This document shows, piece by piece, positions 15,752 through 23,185 of a DNA stretch of 42,997 nucleotides; position 1 is the first letter of the stretch; every line of letters begins with the position of its first letter. The position numbers and the translations under genes were made by a program. The notes below the pieces were generated by a model. The model was given only the letters and a program-made list of their open reading frames with translations. It did not search any database and was not told the DNA's origin. The DNA is from an uncultured Bacteroidales bacterium (lineage in GTDB: Bacteria; Bacteroidota; Bacteroidia; Bacteroidales; Paludibacteraceae): positions 1-42,997 of the forward strand of contig CALCGR010000147.1 of assembly GCA_937901025.1 (NCBI GenBank), read 5' to 3'.

Positions 15752-17406
15752 AATTTTGTGGAAATATTAACTTGAAAACGCTAGAGTTTCATAGTCAAGA
15801 GCATTTTGAGAATAATGGCTATAAAATTGTGTATAATGGAGAGTTGTATAACAACACCTCTAAAATTAGTGATGAGAACTATCTCTTAGAGCAATATGCT
15901 TCAAGAGGAGTTTCGGCATTATCAAATATTAATGGCGTGTTTGCCTTAGCCATTTACGATACGAGAGCAAAATCATTGTTTGTCGCCCGTGATCGATTTG
16001 GAGTAAAGACGTTATATTACGCAATAGATGGAGATTCCTTCATTTTTGCTTCTGATATATTATCAATTCTTCCTCATCTATCAACAAAACCTAAAGCTAA
16101 TGATGCTGCCATATTTGATTATTTAGTTTTCAATCGTACTGATCAGGGTGAGGATACTTTCTTTGACGGGATCAAGAAATTACAACATGGGCATTGTATG
16201 ACAATTGATAAAGAGGGTGTTAAAATTAAGAAATGGTACGATTTAGCAACGGCAGTTCGGGAGACACGATACAAATCGGATACGAATGAATTTCTATCCC
16301 GCTTTGAGGCGGCTATTCAAAAGCGTGTGCCAACGGATAAGCCTTGGGGCGTATGCTTGAGTGGGGGATTAGATTCGTCGGCTATCACGTCAACCGTTAT
16401 CAACCGATTGAAATATAAAGACGTGCATTCTTTCTCCTCTGTATATGGAAAAGACTGTAAGTCCGATGAGTCAAAGTATATCGACCAATTCGCCGGAATC
16501 GTGCCGAATATGCATTACGCGCGTCCAACGGCCGATATGCTGTTTGAGGATTTAGATCACTTCGTTCGCAGTCACGCGGAACCAATGCCTACGACGTCCT
16601 CCTATGCGCACTACTGCGTAATGAAAATGGCGCATGAGTTAGGGACACAAGTGACCTTAGACGGGCAAGGAGCCGATGAGGCGTTAGCCGGGTATGAATA
16701 TATACCGGGATTATATTACAAGACACTATTTACTCATTTCCGATGGCTGACGTTTATACGAGAGAATATATGTTATTTACGCGTGCACCATTCTACAAGG
16801 AGTTTGAAGTATTTTGCTTTCTTTATGTTACCGGCAAAATTACGTACGAAAGCCCGTGTGGCTCAACGCAAATATATCAATCCTGCGTTTGCTGAAAGAT
16901 TTAAGCATAGCATCATCGGAGACAAATTATATGGTTCGAAATCGATGCGGGAGATGCTGATTAATCACTTTGAGTATAAGTTAGAGCACCTTCTTAAGTG
17001 GGGCGACTGCAATGCCGCTGCGTTTGGTATTACCTCGCGTGCGCCGTTCTTGGACCACGAACTTGTGGAATATTGCATTGCGCTGAATGATAATGCTAAG
17101 GTACGTTCGGGTTATACAAAGTATATCTTGCGCGAAGCAATGCGAGGAATTATGCCCGAGGGCGTTCGCAAACGCGTAGATAAAATGGGATTCTCGGTGC
17201 CTCAAGATGAGTGGTTTAGAGAGGAGAAATTCCAGAAGTTCATTATGGATATTTTAACTTCGGAATCATTTAAGAATCGCGGATACATCGTGCCGGAAGA
17301 GGCAATTGCACTATATCAACGGCATTTGCGTGGTGAAGTGAATGTGTCAAAAGACATATGGAAGTGGGTAAACTTAGAAATGTGGTTTAGGATGTTTATT
17401 GATTAA
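15748..17406 (+). CDS. Asparagine-synthetase-like amidotransferase with a degenerate glutaminase domain
   Basis: The 552-residue protein is AsnB-like: NGELYN and LFVARDRFGVKTLYY in the N-terminal class II domain, then the ATP-pyrophosphatase motif SGGLDSS (~205-211) and TLDGQGADEALAGYEY. In active class II glutaminases Cys2 follows the initiator Met and an RGPD block follows. Here the protein starts MKFCGN, with Cys at position 4, and lacks RGPD, so glutamine hydrolysis is doubtful and ammonia may come from another source. AsnB-like enzymes in O-antigen and capsule clusters are thought to turn uronic acids into uronamides. The start is fixed by an ATGA overlap with the preceding gene. Confidence 0.85.
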   Translation: MKFCGNINLKTLEFHSQEHFENNGYKIVYNGELYNNTSKISDENYLLEQYASRGVSALSNINGVFALAIYDTRAKSLFVARDRFGVKTLYYAIDGDSFIFASDILSILPHLSTKPKANDAAIFDYLVFNRTDQGEDTFFDGIKKLQHGHCMTIDKEGVKIKKWYDLATAVRETRYKSDTNEFLSRFEAAIQKRVPTDKPWGVCLSGGLDSSAITSTVINRLKYKDVHSFSSVYGKDCKSDESKYIDQFAGIVPNMHYARPTADMLFEDLDHFVRSHAEPMPTTSSYAHYCVMKMAHELGTQVTLDGQGADEALAGYEYIPGLYYKTLFTHFRWLTFIRENICYLRVHHSTRSLKYFAFFMLPAKLRTKARVAQRKYINPAFAERFKHSIIGDKLYGSKSMREMLINHFEYKLEHLLKWGDCNAAAFGITSRAPFLDHELVEYCIALNDNAKVRSGYTKYILREAMRGIMPEGVRKRVDKMGFSVPQDEWFREEKFQKFIMDILTSESFKNRGYIVPEEAIALYQRHLRGEVNVSKDIWKWVNLEMWFRMFID

Positions 17407-17409
17407 ATT

Positions 17410-18036
17410 ATGATACGCAATATACTTTTCGATTTAGGAAACGTCTTGATAGACGTTGATATCCGCAAAACACTAGAGGCGTTTATGCGCTTATTGCCTA
17501 ATACGGCAATGCTGGAAGATAGTGAGGAAAAACCCAACACGATTATCACCGCAGGAGATTTGATCGGAGCGGGGGAGAGTGAGTTGGTAGCGAAGTATCA
17601 AGTGGGAGCCGTCAGTACAAATGAGTTTGTGGAGGGCATACTGAAAGTGTGCAAACCCGGTACGACGAGGCAAGAGGTAGTAGATGCTTGGATGGCGATG
17701 CTGATAGGGATACCGGAGGAACGGAGACAACGTTTGCTTGCATTGCATGAACAGGGGTATAAACTGTACGTGCTATCGAATATTAACGAACTCCATGCGG
17801 AGTGGACGAGGAAACAATTAGAGGGCATTCCGTTCGAAGCCGTGTTCTTCTCCAACGAAATACGGATAGCGAAGCCGGATATAAGGTGCTATGAGCACGT
17901 GATAAAAGAGACCGGGATTAAGCAGGAGGAGACGCTGTATATAGATGATATACCCGCCAATATTGAGGCAGGAGAACGATTGGGTTTTCAATGTTTTTTG
18001 AATACCCGCTCCGACGAGTGGACGGAGTATGTTTGA
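17410..18036 (+). CDS. HAD-superfamily phosphatase (subfamily IA)
   Basis: The 208-residue product has HAD motif I (ILFDLGNVLIDVD, nucleophile Asp8), motif II (YVLSNIN), the motif III lysine in IAKPDI, and motif IV (TLYIDDIPANIEAG). A helical cap lies between motifs I and II. It dephosphorylates a small molecule, possibly a sugar phosphate given the glycan cluster, but specificity cannot be read from the sequence. It starts 3 nt after the amidotransferase stop. Confidence 0.88.
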   Translation: MIRNILFDLGNVLIDVDIRKTLEAFMRLLPNTAMLEDSEEKPNTIITAGDLIGAGESELVAKYQVGAVSTNEFVEGILKVCKPGTTRQEVVDAWMAMLIGIPEERRQRLLALHEQGYKLYVLSNINELHAEWTRKQLEGIPFEAVFFSNEIRIAKPDIRCYEHVIKETGIKQEETLYIDDIPANIEAGERLGFQCFLNTRSDEWTEYV

Positions 18037-18073
18037 TGTATGCTTGGGGTCAAAAATTGAAAAATAACATATT

Positions 18074-18574
18074 ATGGCAAATAATCACAGAACAGTTAAA
18101 AATGTAGCGCACGGGGTTGTGGTGCGGATATGTGCAGCATTTGCACGGCACTTGTTCCCGGCACAGTTACGGACTCCTTTCTATAAGATGATGGGAATTA
18201 AGATCGGTAAAGGTACCAAGATTGCGGCCACTGTCGATTTTGATCAGTCTGCACCGGAGTTAGTGACCATCGGTAAGAACGTATGGATTACGCGCGGGGT
18301 GATGCTCCTTTGCCATCAGCGCGACCTAAGTCAATACGAAGTGGGCAAGCCCGTAATGGACCTCGAACTCAAGTATGCGCCCATCGTTATCAAAGACGGG
18401 GCTCATATCGGGATTGGTAGTATCATCATGCCCGGTGTGACGATAGGCGAGGGAGCGGTGATAGGTGCCGGCAGCGTGGTGACGAGAGATATTCCGCCGT
18501 ATTGCGTTGCGGTTGGTGCTCCGTGCAAGCCAATAAAGTACTTTTGCGGAGAGAACGATAGGAAAAAGGAATGA
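18074..18574 (+). CDS. Hexapeptide-repeat (LbH) O-acetyltransferase
   Basis: The 166-residue product has left-handed beta-helix hexad repeats (APIVIKDGAHIGIGSIIMPG, VTIGEGAVIGAGSVVTRDIPPYCVAVGAPCKPIKYF) and a candidate catalytic His in MLLCHQRD, as in maltose/WbbJ-type acetyltransferases using acetyl-CoA. It probably acetylates a sugar of the glycan made by this cluster. The last codons (RKKE-stop) lie in the 7-nt array at 18563-18590, and the TGA stop is itself part of an AATGAGG unit. The native C-terminus may therefore have been replaced. Confidence 0.88.
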   Translation: MANNHRTVKNVAHGVVVRICAAFARHLFPAQLRTPFYKMMGIKIGKGTKIAATVDFDQSAPELVTIGKNVWITRGVMLLCHQRDLSQYEVGKPVMDLELKYAPIVIKDGAHIGIGSIIMPGVTIGEGAVIGAGSVVTRDIPPYCVAVGAPCKPIKYFCGENDRKKE

Positions 18575-18590
18575 GGAAAAAGGATTGAGG
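18563..18590 (+). repeat. 7-nt array spanning the end of the acetyltransferase gene
   Basis: Units AAAAAGG, AATGAGG, AAAAAGG, ATTGAGG. The second unit starts at codon position 2 of the gene and supplies its stop codon TGA (18572-18574). The array fills most of the gap to the next gene. Confidence 0.85.
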
Positions 18591-18594
18591 AATT

Positions 18595-19617
18595 ATGAAA
18601 TATATCTTTGAATTAAATCACCCGAAGCATTACTATCAGTTCAAATACGTAATGCAACAATTGGTGCGCGACGGGCACGAGATAAAAGTGCTGGCGCGGG
18701 ATAAGGATGTGCTGCTCAATGTGCTGCGCGAGGAAAAAGTGGATTTCGAGATATTCGGGTTACATAAGAAGACGCTGAAAGACAAGATATTAGGGACCCC
18801 CAAACTCATCCTTAATTACAAACGGATAGCCAAACGTTGGCAGCCCGACGTAATCGTGTCGAAAGCCTCGTTCTACGGCTGTTTCGTAGCCAAGATGATA
18901 GGTGCGAAGTCCGTTATCTTCCCGGATTCCGAGGTGGTGAAGGTGACGAATCGCTATGTAGTACCCCTGTGTACAAAGGTGATAACACCGAAGAAGTTCG
19001 CCTTAGATTACGGGAAAAAACATTTGCGCATAGCGGGAATGTTTGAGGATTGCTATCTCGCTCCGTCGGTGTTCACGCCGGAGGCGAAAATCGGTAAGCA
19101 ATTACGGGACAAGAACAAGCCTTATGCGGTACTACGCTTCGTAGGGTGGTATGCCAATCACGATGTACATAACAACGGGTTGACGTTAGACGAGAAAAAA
19201 CAACTCATTGCGGCGATTGAACCCCATATGCGGGTATATATCTCCTCCGAGAAACCATTGCCCGCTGAATTACAGCAATACCAATTGCCTACGGCGGCGA
19301 ACGCAATCCACAGCGTATTGACCTATGCCGACCTGTATCTGGGCGACAGCCAAACGATGGCCGCAGAAGCGGCACTATTAGGGACGCCGGCGATAAGGAC
19401 GAACACATTCGTGGGACCGAACGATATGACGAACTTTAAGGTCCTGGAGAACGAATACGGGTTGCTGCGCAATATACGTGAGTTCAAGGATGTGCTGCCC
19501 GTAGTCAAGGAGTTTGCGGAGCACTCGCGCAAAGAGGAGTGGATGAAGAAGCGCGAAGCGTACTTCCAAAGGGTTGGGGACACCAATGCGCAGATTGTGC
19601 AGATGCTTGAAGAATAA
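18595..19617 (+). CDS. DUF354-family protein (glycosyltransferase-like GT-B fold)
   Basis: The 340-residue protein matches the DUF354 family: MKYIFELNHPKHYYQFKYVMQQLVRDGHEIKVLARDKD at the N-terminus, RWQPDVIVSKASFYGCFVAKMIGAKSVIFPDSE, and a C-terminal YADLYLGDSQTMAAEAALLGTPAIRTN that resembles the UDP-sugar site of UDP-GlcNAc 2-epimerases and MurG-like GT-B proteins. Members are common in surface polysaccharide clusters of bacteria and archaea. A glycosyltransferase or epimerase role is likely but unproven. It is the last gene of the cluster before a structured repeat. Confidence 0.85.
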   Translation: MKYIFELNHPKHYYQFKYVMQQLVRDGHEIKVLARDKDVLLNVLREEKVDFEIFGLHKKTLKDKILGTPKLILNYKRIAKRWQPDVIVSKASFYGCFVAKMIGAKSVIFPDSEVVKVTNRYVVPLCTKVITPKKFALDYGKKHLRIAGMFEDCYLAPSVFTPEAKIGKQLRDKNKPYAVLRFVGWYANHDVHNNGLTLDEKKQLIAAIEPHMRVYISSEKPLPAELQQYQLPTAANAIHSVLTYADLYLGDSQTMAAEAALLGTPAIRTNTFVGPNDMTNFKVLENEYGLLRNIREFKDVLPVVKEFAEHSRKEEWMKKREAYFQRVGDTNAQIVQMLEE

Positions 19618-19620
19618 TCG

Positions 19621-19815
19621 CTCTCACAGATTCCACAGATTTATATCTCCCGCTCGCGCCGTTGGCGCTATTACGCGGATTTTGCTGCCATCGCAATGGC
19701 CACGCTTTGCTTTATGCCCGGCTAAAGGAGGGACGCAGATTGGGCGAGTTTGAGCGTCGCACTGCTCAACGGCGCTAGACAAGGGGCACACGCTAATAGC
19801 AGCCCAAGAGATAGC
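19621..19815. repeat. Long dispersed structured element, copy C2 (shorter)
   Basis: Begins CTCTCACAGATTCCACAGATTT directly after the DUF354 gene. It then has CTCCCGCTC with hairpin GCGCC-GTT-GGCGC, the TATGCCCGGCTAAAG block, ACGCAGATTGGGCGAGTTTGA, GCGTCGCACTGCTCAACGGC, and a CGCTAATAGCAG block also found at the start of element A. It lacks the CACGGG half of the stem found in C1 and C3, so part of the middle is deleted. No gene is seen in 19618-19957. Confidence 0.75.
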
Positions 19816-19850
19816 AAAACGTAAATAATTCACTTTTTTTCTGGCAAAAA

Positions 19851-19883
19851 GTTGCATATATCAGAAAAAAAGTGTAATTTTGC
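19851..19883 (+). promoter_or_regulatory. Promoter after element C2
   Basis: GTTG (19851-19854) and TAATTTTGC (19875-19883), 20-nt spacer. The spacer is almost the same as that at 30935-30954 (CATATATCAGAAAAAAAGTG versus TATATATCAGAAAAAAAGTG). TCAGAAAAAA/TCAAAAAAA motifs recur three more times downstream to 19975. Confidence 0.75.
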
Positions 19884-19957
19884 AGCGAAATAAGTCAAAA
19901 AAAGTGTGAAACAATGCCATAGATATGTCAAAAAAAATGTATTATATGGCATAATAT

Positions 19958-20146
19958 ATGTCAGAAAAAATGCGCGAATATATGGAAAGATGCTTAATGT
20001 CAACACTTTACGAGTGGAAGGATTCTAAAAATAGGAAACCATTGATTTTAGAAGGGGCGCGGCAAGTAGGAAAAACCTATTTGTCGCGTGCGTTTACCAA
20101 CGTTCCGTTGTATGCGATAGGAATAAAACGAAAGACCAAAAACTAA
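19958..20146 (+). pseudogene. N-terminal remnant of an AAA_14/DUF4143-type ATPase
   Basis: The 62-residue reading frame contains LYEWKDSKNRKPLILEGARQVGKTYLSRAF, the diagnostic N-terminus and Walker A (GARQVGKT) of the ~400-residue AAA_14/DUF4143 ATPases common in Bacteroidota. After AF the homology stops and an unrelated tail (VPLYAIGIKRKTKN) leads to a stop. The rest of the gene is missing because the aminotransferase gene starts 8 nt later. A promoter remains in place, so it may now mainly drive the aminotransferase. Confidence 0.8.
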
Positions 20147-20154
20147 AGATAGAT

Positions 20155-21348
20155 ATGGAAATATCGCAAAGAGCACAGAAGATGCCGCAGTCGCCGATAC
20201 GGAAATTGGCGAAATATGCGGATGCCGCGAAGCTCAACGGCATAAAAGTATATCACCTCAATATCGGGCAACCGGATATAGCGACGCCGGCGTGCGCCTT
20301 AGAGGCGGTACAGCGTTTCCAACCGAAAGTGATGGACTATTCGCCCAGTCAGGGGCTGAAGTCGCTGCGCACGAAGATGGTGAGTTATTACGCCAACTAC
20401 GGGATCGACCTCAGTCCGGACGAGATCATCATCACCTCCGGCGGATCGGAGGCGATTATGTTCGCGTATATGGCGTGCCTGGACCCGGGGGACGAGATCC
20501 TGGTGACCGACCCGAGTTACGCGAACTATATGGCGTTCGCCATCAGTTGCGGCGCCGTGGTGAAGTCCGTGAAGACGCATATCGAAGACGGGTTTAAGTT
20601 ACCGCCGGTAGAGGAGTTCGAGAAGTTGATTACCCCGAAGACGAAGGCGATCCTCATCTGCAATCCGAATAACCCAACGGGGTACCTGTATACGAAGCAG
20701 GAGATGCGGCAGATACGGGATATCGTGAAGAAATACAATCTGTACCTGTTCTCGGACGAGGTATATCGGGAGTTTATCTATACGAAAAAACCGTATATCA
20801 GTGCGTGCCACCTGGAAGGGATTGAGGAGAACGTGATCCTCGTGGATAGTGTAAGTAAAAGGTACAGCGAGTGCGGGATACGTATAGGGGCGCTGATAAC
20901 GAAGAATAAGGCGGTACGGCAGGCGGTGATGAAGTTCTGTCAGGCGAGGCTGTCGCCCCCGCTGTTCGGGCAAGTGATTGCAGAAGCGAGTCTGAGTACG
21001 CCGGAGGAGTATATGGAGGAGATGTACGACGAGTACTTGCAGCGGCGGAATTTCCTCATTGACCAGCTCAACCAGATACCCGGGGTGTTTGCCCCGACGC
21101 CGATGGGGGCGTTCTACGTGATGGTGCAGTTGCCTGTGGATGATGCGGAGAAGTTCTGTCAGTGGTGCCTTACGGATTTCAGTTACGAGGGACAGACGGT
21201 GATGATGGCGCCCGGGGCGGGGTTCTATACCGATTCCGAGGAGGGGAAGAAGCAGGTGAGGATGGCGTATGTGCTGAAGAAAGAGGAGCTCGCCAAGGCG
21301 ATGGTGGTGCTGCGACGCGCCCTGGAAGAATATAACGCGGGGAACTGA
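20155..21348 (+). CDS. Pyridoxal-phosphate aspartate aminotransferase (class I)
   Basis: The 397-residue fold-type I aminotransferase shows YHLNIGQPDIATP, YSPSQGLKSLR, TSGGSEAIMFAYMA, LICNPNNPTGYLYT (substrate/cofactor Asn), LFSDEVYREF and SVSKRYSECGIRIG with the PLP-binding Lys. The last conserved Arg is in the QVRMAYVL block. It most likely converts aspartate and 2-oxoglutarate to oxaloacetate and glutamate, though related enzymes use aromatic amino acids. It is flanked by structured repeats on both sides and is probably transcribed from the promoter left behind by the AAA_14 remnant. Confidence 0.92.
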   Translation: MEISQRAQKMPQSPIRKLAKYADAAKLNGIKVYHLNIGQPDIATPACALEAVQRFQPKVMDYSPSQGLKSLRTKMVSYYANYGIDLSPDEIIITSGGSEAIMFAYMACLDPGDEILVTDPSYANYMAFAISCGAVVKSVKTHIEDGFKLPPVEEFEKLITPKTKAILICNPNNPTGYLYTKQEMRQIRDIVKKYNLYLFSDEVYREFIYTKKPYISACHLEGIEENVILVDSVSKRYSECGIRIGALITKNKAVRQAVMKFCQARLSPPLFGQVIAEASLSTPEEYMEEMYDEYLQRRNFLIDQLNQIPGVFAPTPMGAFYVMVQLPVDDAEKFCQWCLTDFSYEGQTVMMAPGAGFYTDSEEGKKQVRMAYVLKKEELAKAMVVLRRALEEYNAGN

Positions 21349-21350
21349 TA

Positions 21351-21678
21351 TCTCTCACAGATTGCACAGATTTATTTTTCCCGCTCAGCCTATAGGGTTA
21401 TTCTTATCTCGCTTTGCTCGAACGATTAACCCTATCGGCTTATTTCGCACATTTGCGCCAACGCAATGGCCACGCTTGCCTTTATGCCCGGCTAAAGCAC
21501 GGGCGGCCCGTCGAAATGGCCTTACGCGATGCCATTGCTCTGCAAAGGCAGGGGCGTTGCGGCGATTTCTCCTCAATTACGCAGATTGGGCGAAGTATGA
21601 GTAACCCACTACTCAAACGTCCCTAAACGAGCGGACGCGACGCGAAGAAAATCCAATAAAAATCTATACAAAAATCTA
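21351..21678. repeat. Long dispersed structured element, copy C3
   Basis: Starts TCTCTCACAGATT 3 nt after the aminotransferase stop. It carries a stem AGGGTTA/TAACCCT, the stem GCCCG-loop-CGGGC (ACCCG/CGGGT in C1), a nested hairpin GCC-A-TTGC-TCT-GCAA-A-GGC (AAGC/GCTT in C1), CGCAGATTGGGCG, GTCCCTAAACGAGCGGACGCGACGC and the CTATACAAAAATC tail. It fills the gap before the AbiE operon, and no gene is seen in 21349-21780. Confidence 0.8.
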
Positions 21679-21725
21679 AGAATGCGAAAAAAGTAAACTT
21701 TTTGTATGAAAAAAATCACTTTTTT

Positions 21726-21758
21726 CTTGCATATATTCCAAAAAAGTAGTAATTTTGC
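21726..21758 (+). promoter_or_regulatory. Promoter of the AbiE-type toxin-antitoxin operon
   Basis: CTTG (21726-21729) and TAATTTTGC (21750-21758) with a 20-nt spacer and A-tract. ATG 21781 follows after a short leader. Confidence 0.75.
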
Positions 21759-21780
21759 AGCAAAATAGAAATAAATCATT

Positions 21781-22398
21781 ATGACATATCTGCATTTTTA
21801 CCAGCAATGGCACCCGTTTGGATGTTTTAACACACAACAAGTAAAAGCCATTATACCCCAATTTAATAGGAGTAATTATAATCAATGGCAACGGAAAGGA
21901 CAAATAGTTTCTTTAAGACAAGGTTGGTATGCTTTTGCGGACTATTTGACACAACCTGATTATGCCTATTATTTTGCCGGACAAATATATTCACCATCCT
22001 ATATCAGTCTTCATACGGCTCTTGCATTTTATGGCATTATTCCCGAGGCAGTAACAGAGATATTGAGCGTGAGCACGCAAAAGACTGCACATTATAAAAA
22101 TGCGTTTGGCAACTATACCTATCAAACCATACAACCCGCCTTGTTTTTTGGGTACGAAGCGAAAAGAATGCGTGACGGAAAGCAGTTTTGGATGGCAACA
22201 CCGGAGAAGGCAATCCTCGACTTACTCTATCTTTATCCACAGTATGTTACTGCTGAAGATATGCAAGAATTGAGATTTGATGAGGATTGGATGGCCGAAG
22301 AACTAAATAAAGAACGATTAGAGACGTTCTTAACTCGAATGAATGGCATAGCGTTAGCTAAACGAGTAAAGACATTGTTAAAAACGTACGGAATATGA
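21781..22398 (+). CDS. AbiEi-type antitoxin / transcriptional regulator
   Basis: The 205-residue protein has the layout of AbiEi family antitoxins: an N-terminal winged-helix-like region (FNTQQVKAIIPQFNRSNYNQWQRKGQIVSLRQGWYAF), then YISLHTALAFYGIIPE, and a C-terminal region with TPEKAILDLLYLYP. In type IV AbiE systems the antitoxin represses the operon and opposes the nucleotidyltransferase toxin without binding it. It overlaps the toxin gene by 4 nt (ATGA at 22395), as is typical. Codon usage is AT-rich relative to the next operon. Confidence 0.85.
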   Translation: MTYLHFYQQWHPFGCFNTQQVKAIIPQFNRSNYNQWQRKGQIVSLRQGWYAFADYLTQPDYAYYFAGQIYSPSYISLHTALAFYGIIPEAVTEILSVSTQKTAHYKNAFGNYTYQTIQPALFFGYEAKRMRDGKQFWMATPEKAILDLLYLYPQYVTAEDMQELRFDEDWMAEELNKERLETFLTRMNGIALAKRVKTLLKTYGI

Positions 22399-23177
22399 TT
22401 GATCTACAATATATACGGGGATTTTTCCCTCCATTGATAGCAAAGAATGCACTCTATCAAAAGCATATGATAAAAGAATATGTGGAACTGATGGCCTTAG
22501 AGTGGATATCTCGTTCCATATATGCCGAGAAGTTAATTTTTATCGGAGGAACAAACTTAAGACTTATTCAAGGTATAGACCGTTTTTCGGAGGATTTGGA
22601 TTTTGACTGTAAGGGCTTGAGCGAAACCGAATTTTTAACTATGACAGATGGGTTGATTCGGTATTTGCAGTTACAGGGATTGGAAGCTATTGCTAAAGAT
22701 AAGGAAGTAAGTAAGTTGCAAGCCTATCGCAGAAATGTGTATTTCCCGGAACTACTATTTGATTTGCAAGTAACGGGGCATCGCGATGAACGATTTTTGA
22801 TGAAGATTGAGGCACAAGATCAGGGCATTATATATCCTCGTGAGATGGCTACCATACAGCGTTTGGGATTCTATTTTCCGGTGGCGGTTCCACCATTATC
22901 CGTCCTACTATCTATGAAACTATCCGCGTTGATAGCACGTCAAAAAGGACGAGATTTCTATGATACCCTATTCTTATGGCAACGCACCCAACCGGATTAT
23001 GCGTTTTTAAACGAACGAAGGGGTATCACTAACAAAACCCAATTGGTGGAGATAATAAAAAAAGTGGTAGGTGAAACGGATCTGAATATGAAGAAGAAGG
23101 ATTTTGAACACTTACTATTAGACCCTTCGAAGGCCGGATTGATAGAACACGTGCTAGAGATAGTTTGTGATAATTAA
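22395..23177 (+). CDS. AbiEii-type nucleotidyltransferase toxin
   Basis: The 260-residue product carries the nucleotidyltransferase block of the AbiEii/AbiGii toxin family: FIGGTNLRLIQGIDRFSEDLDFD, giving GG-T, R-x-S-E-D-x-D-F-D metal ligands. Further blocks are KIEAQDQGIIYPREM, a PPLSVLLSMKLSALIARQKGRDFYDTLFLW segment with conserved Lys and Asp, and a helical C-terminus. These toxins modify tRNA or nucleotides and act in abortive infection and plasmid stabilisation. The catalytic residues appear intact. The next gene starts 8 nt after its stop but belongs to a different, GC-richer operon. Confidence 0.9.
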   Translation: MIDLQYIRGFFPPLIAKNALYQKHMIKEYVELMALEWISRSIYAEKLIFIGGTNLRLIQGIDRFSEDLDFDCKGLSETEFLTMTDGLIRYLQLQGLEAIAKDKEVSKLQAYRRNVYFPELLFDLQVTGHRDERFLMKIEAQDQGIIYPREMATIQRLGFYFPVAVPPLSVLLSMKLSALIARQKGRDFYDTLFLWQRTQPDYAFLNERRGITNKTQLVEIIKKVVGETDLNMKKKDFEHLLLDPSKAGLIEHVLEIVCDN

Positions 23178-23185
23178 CAAATGGG

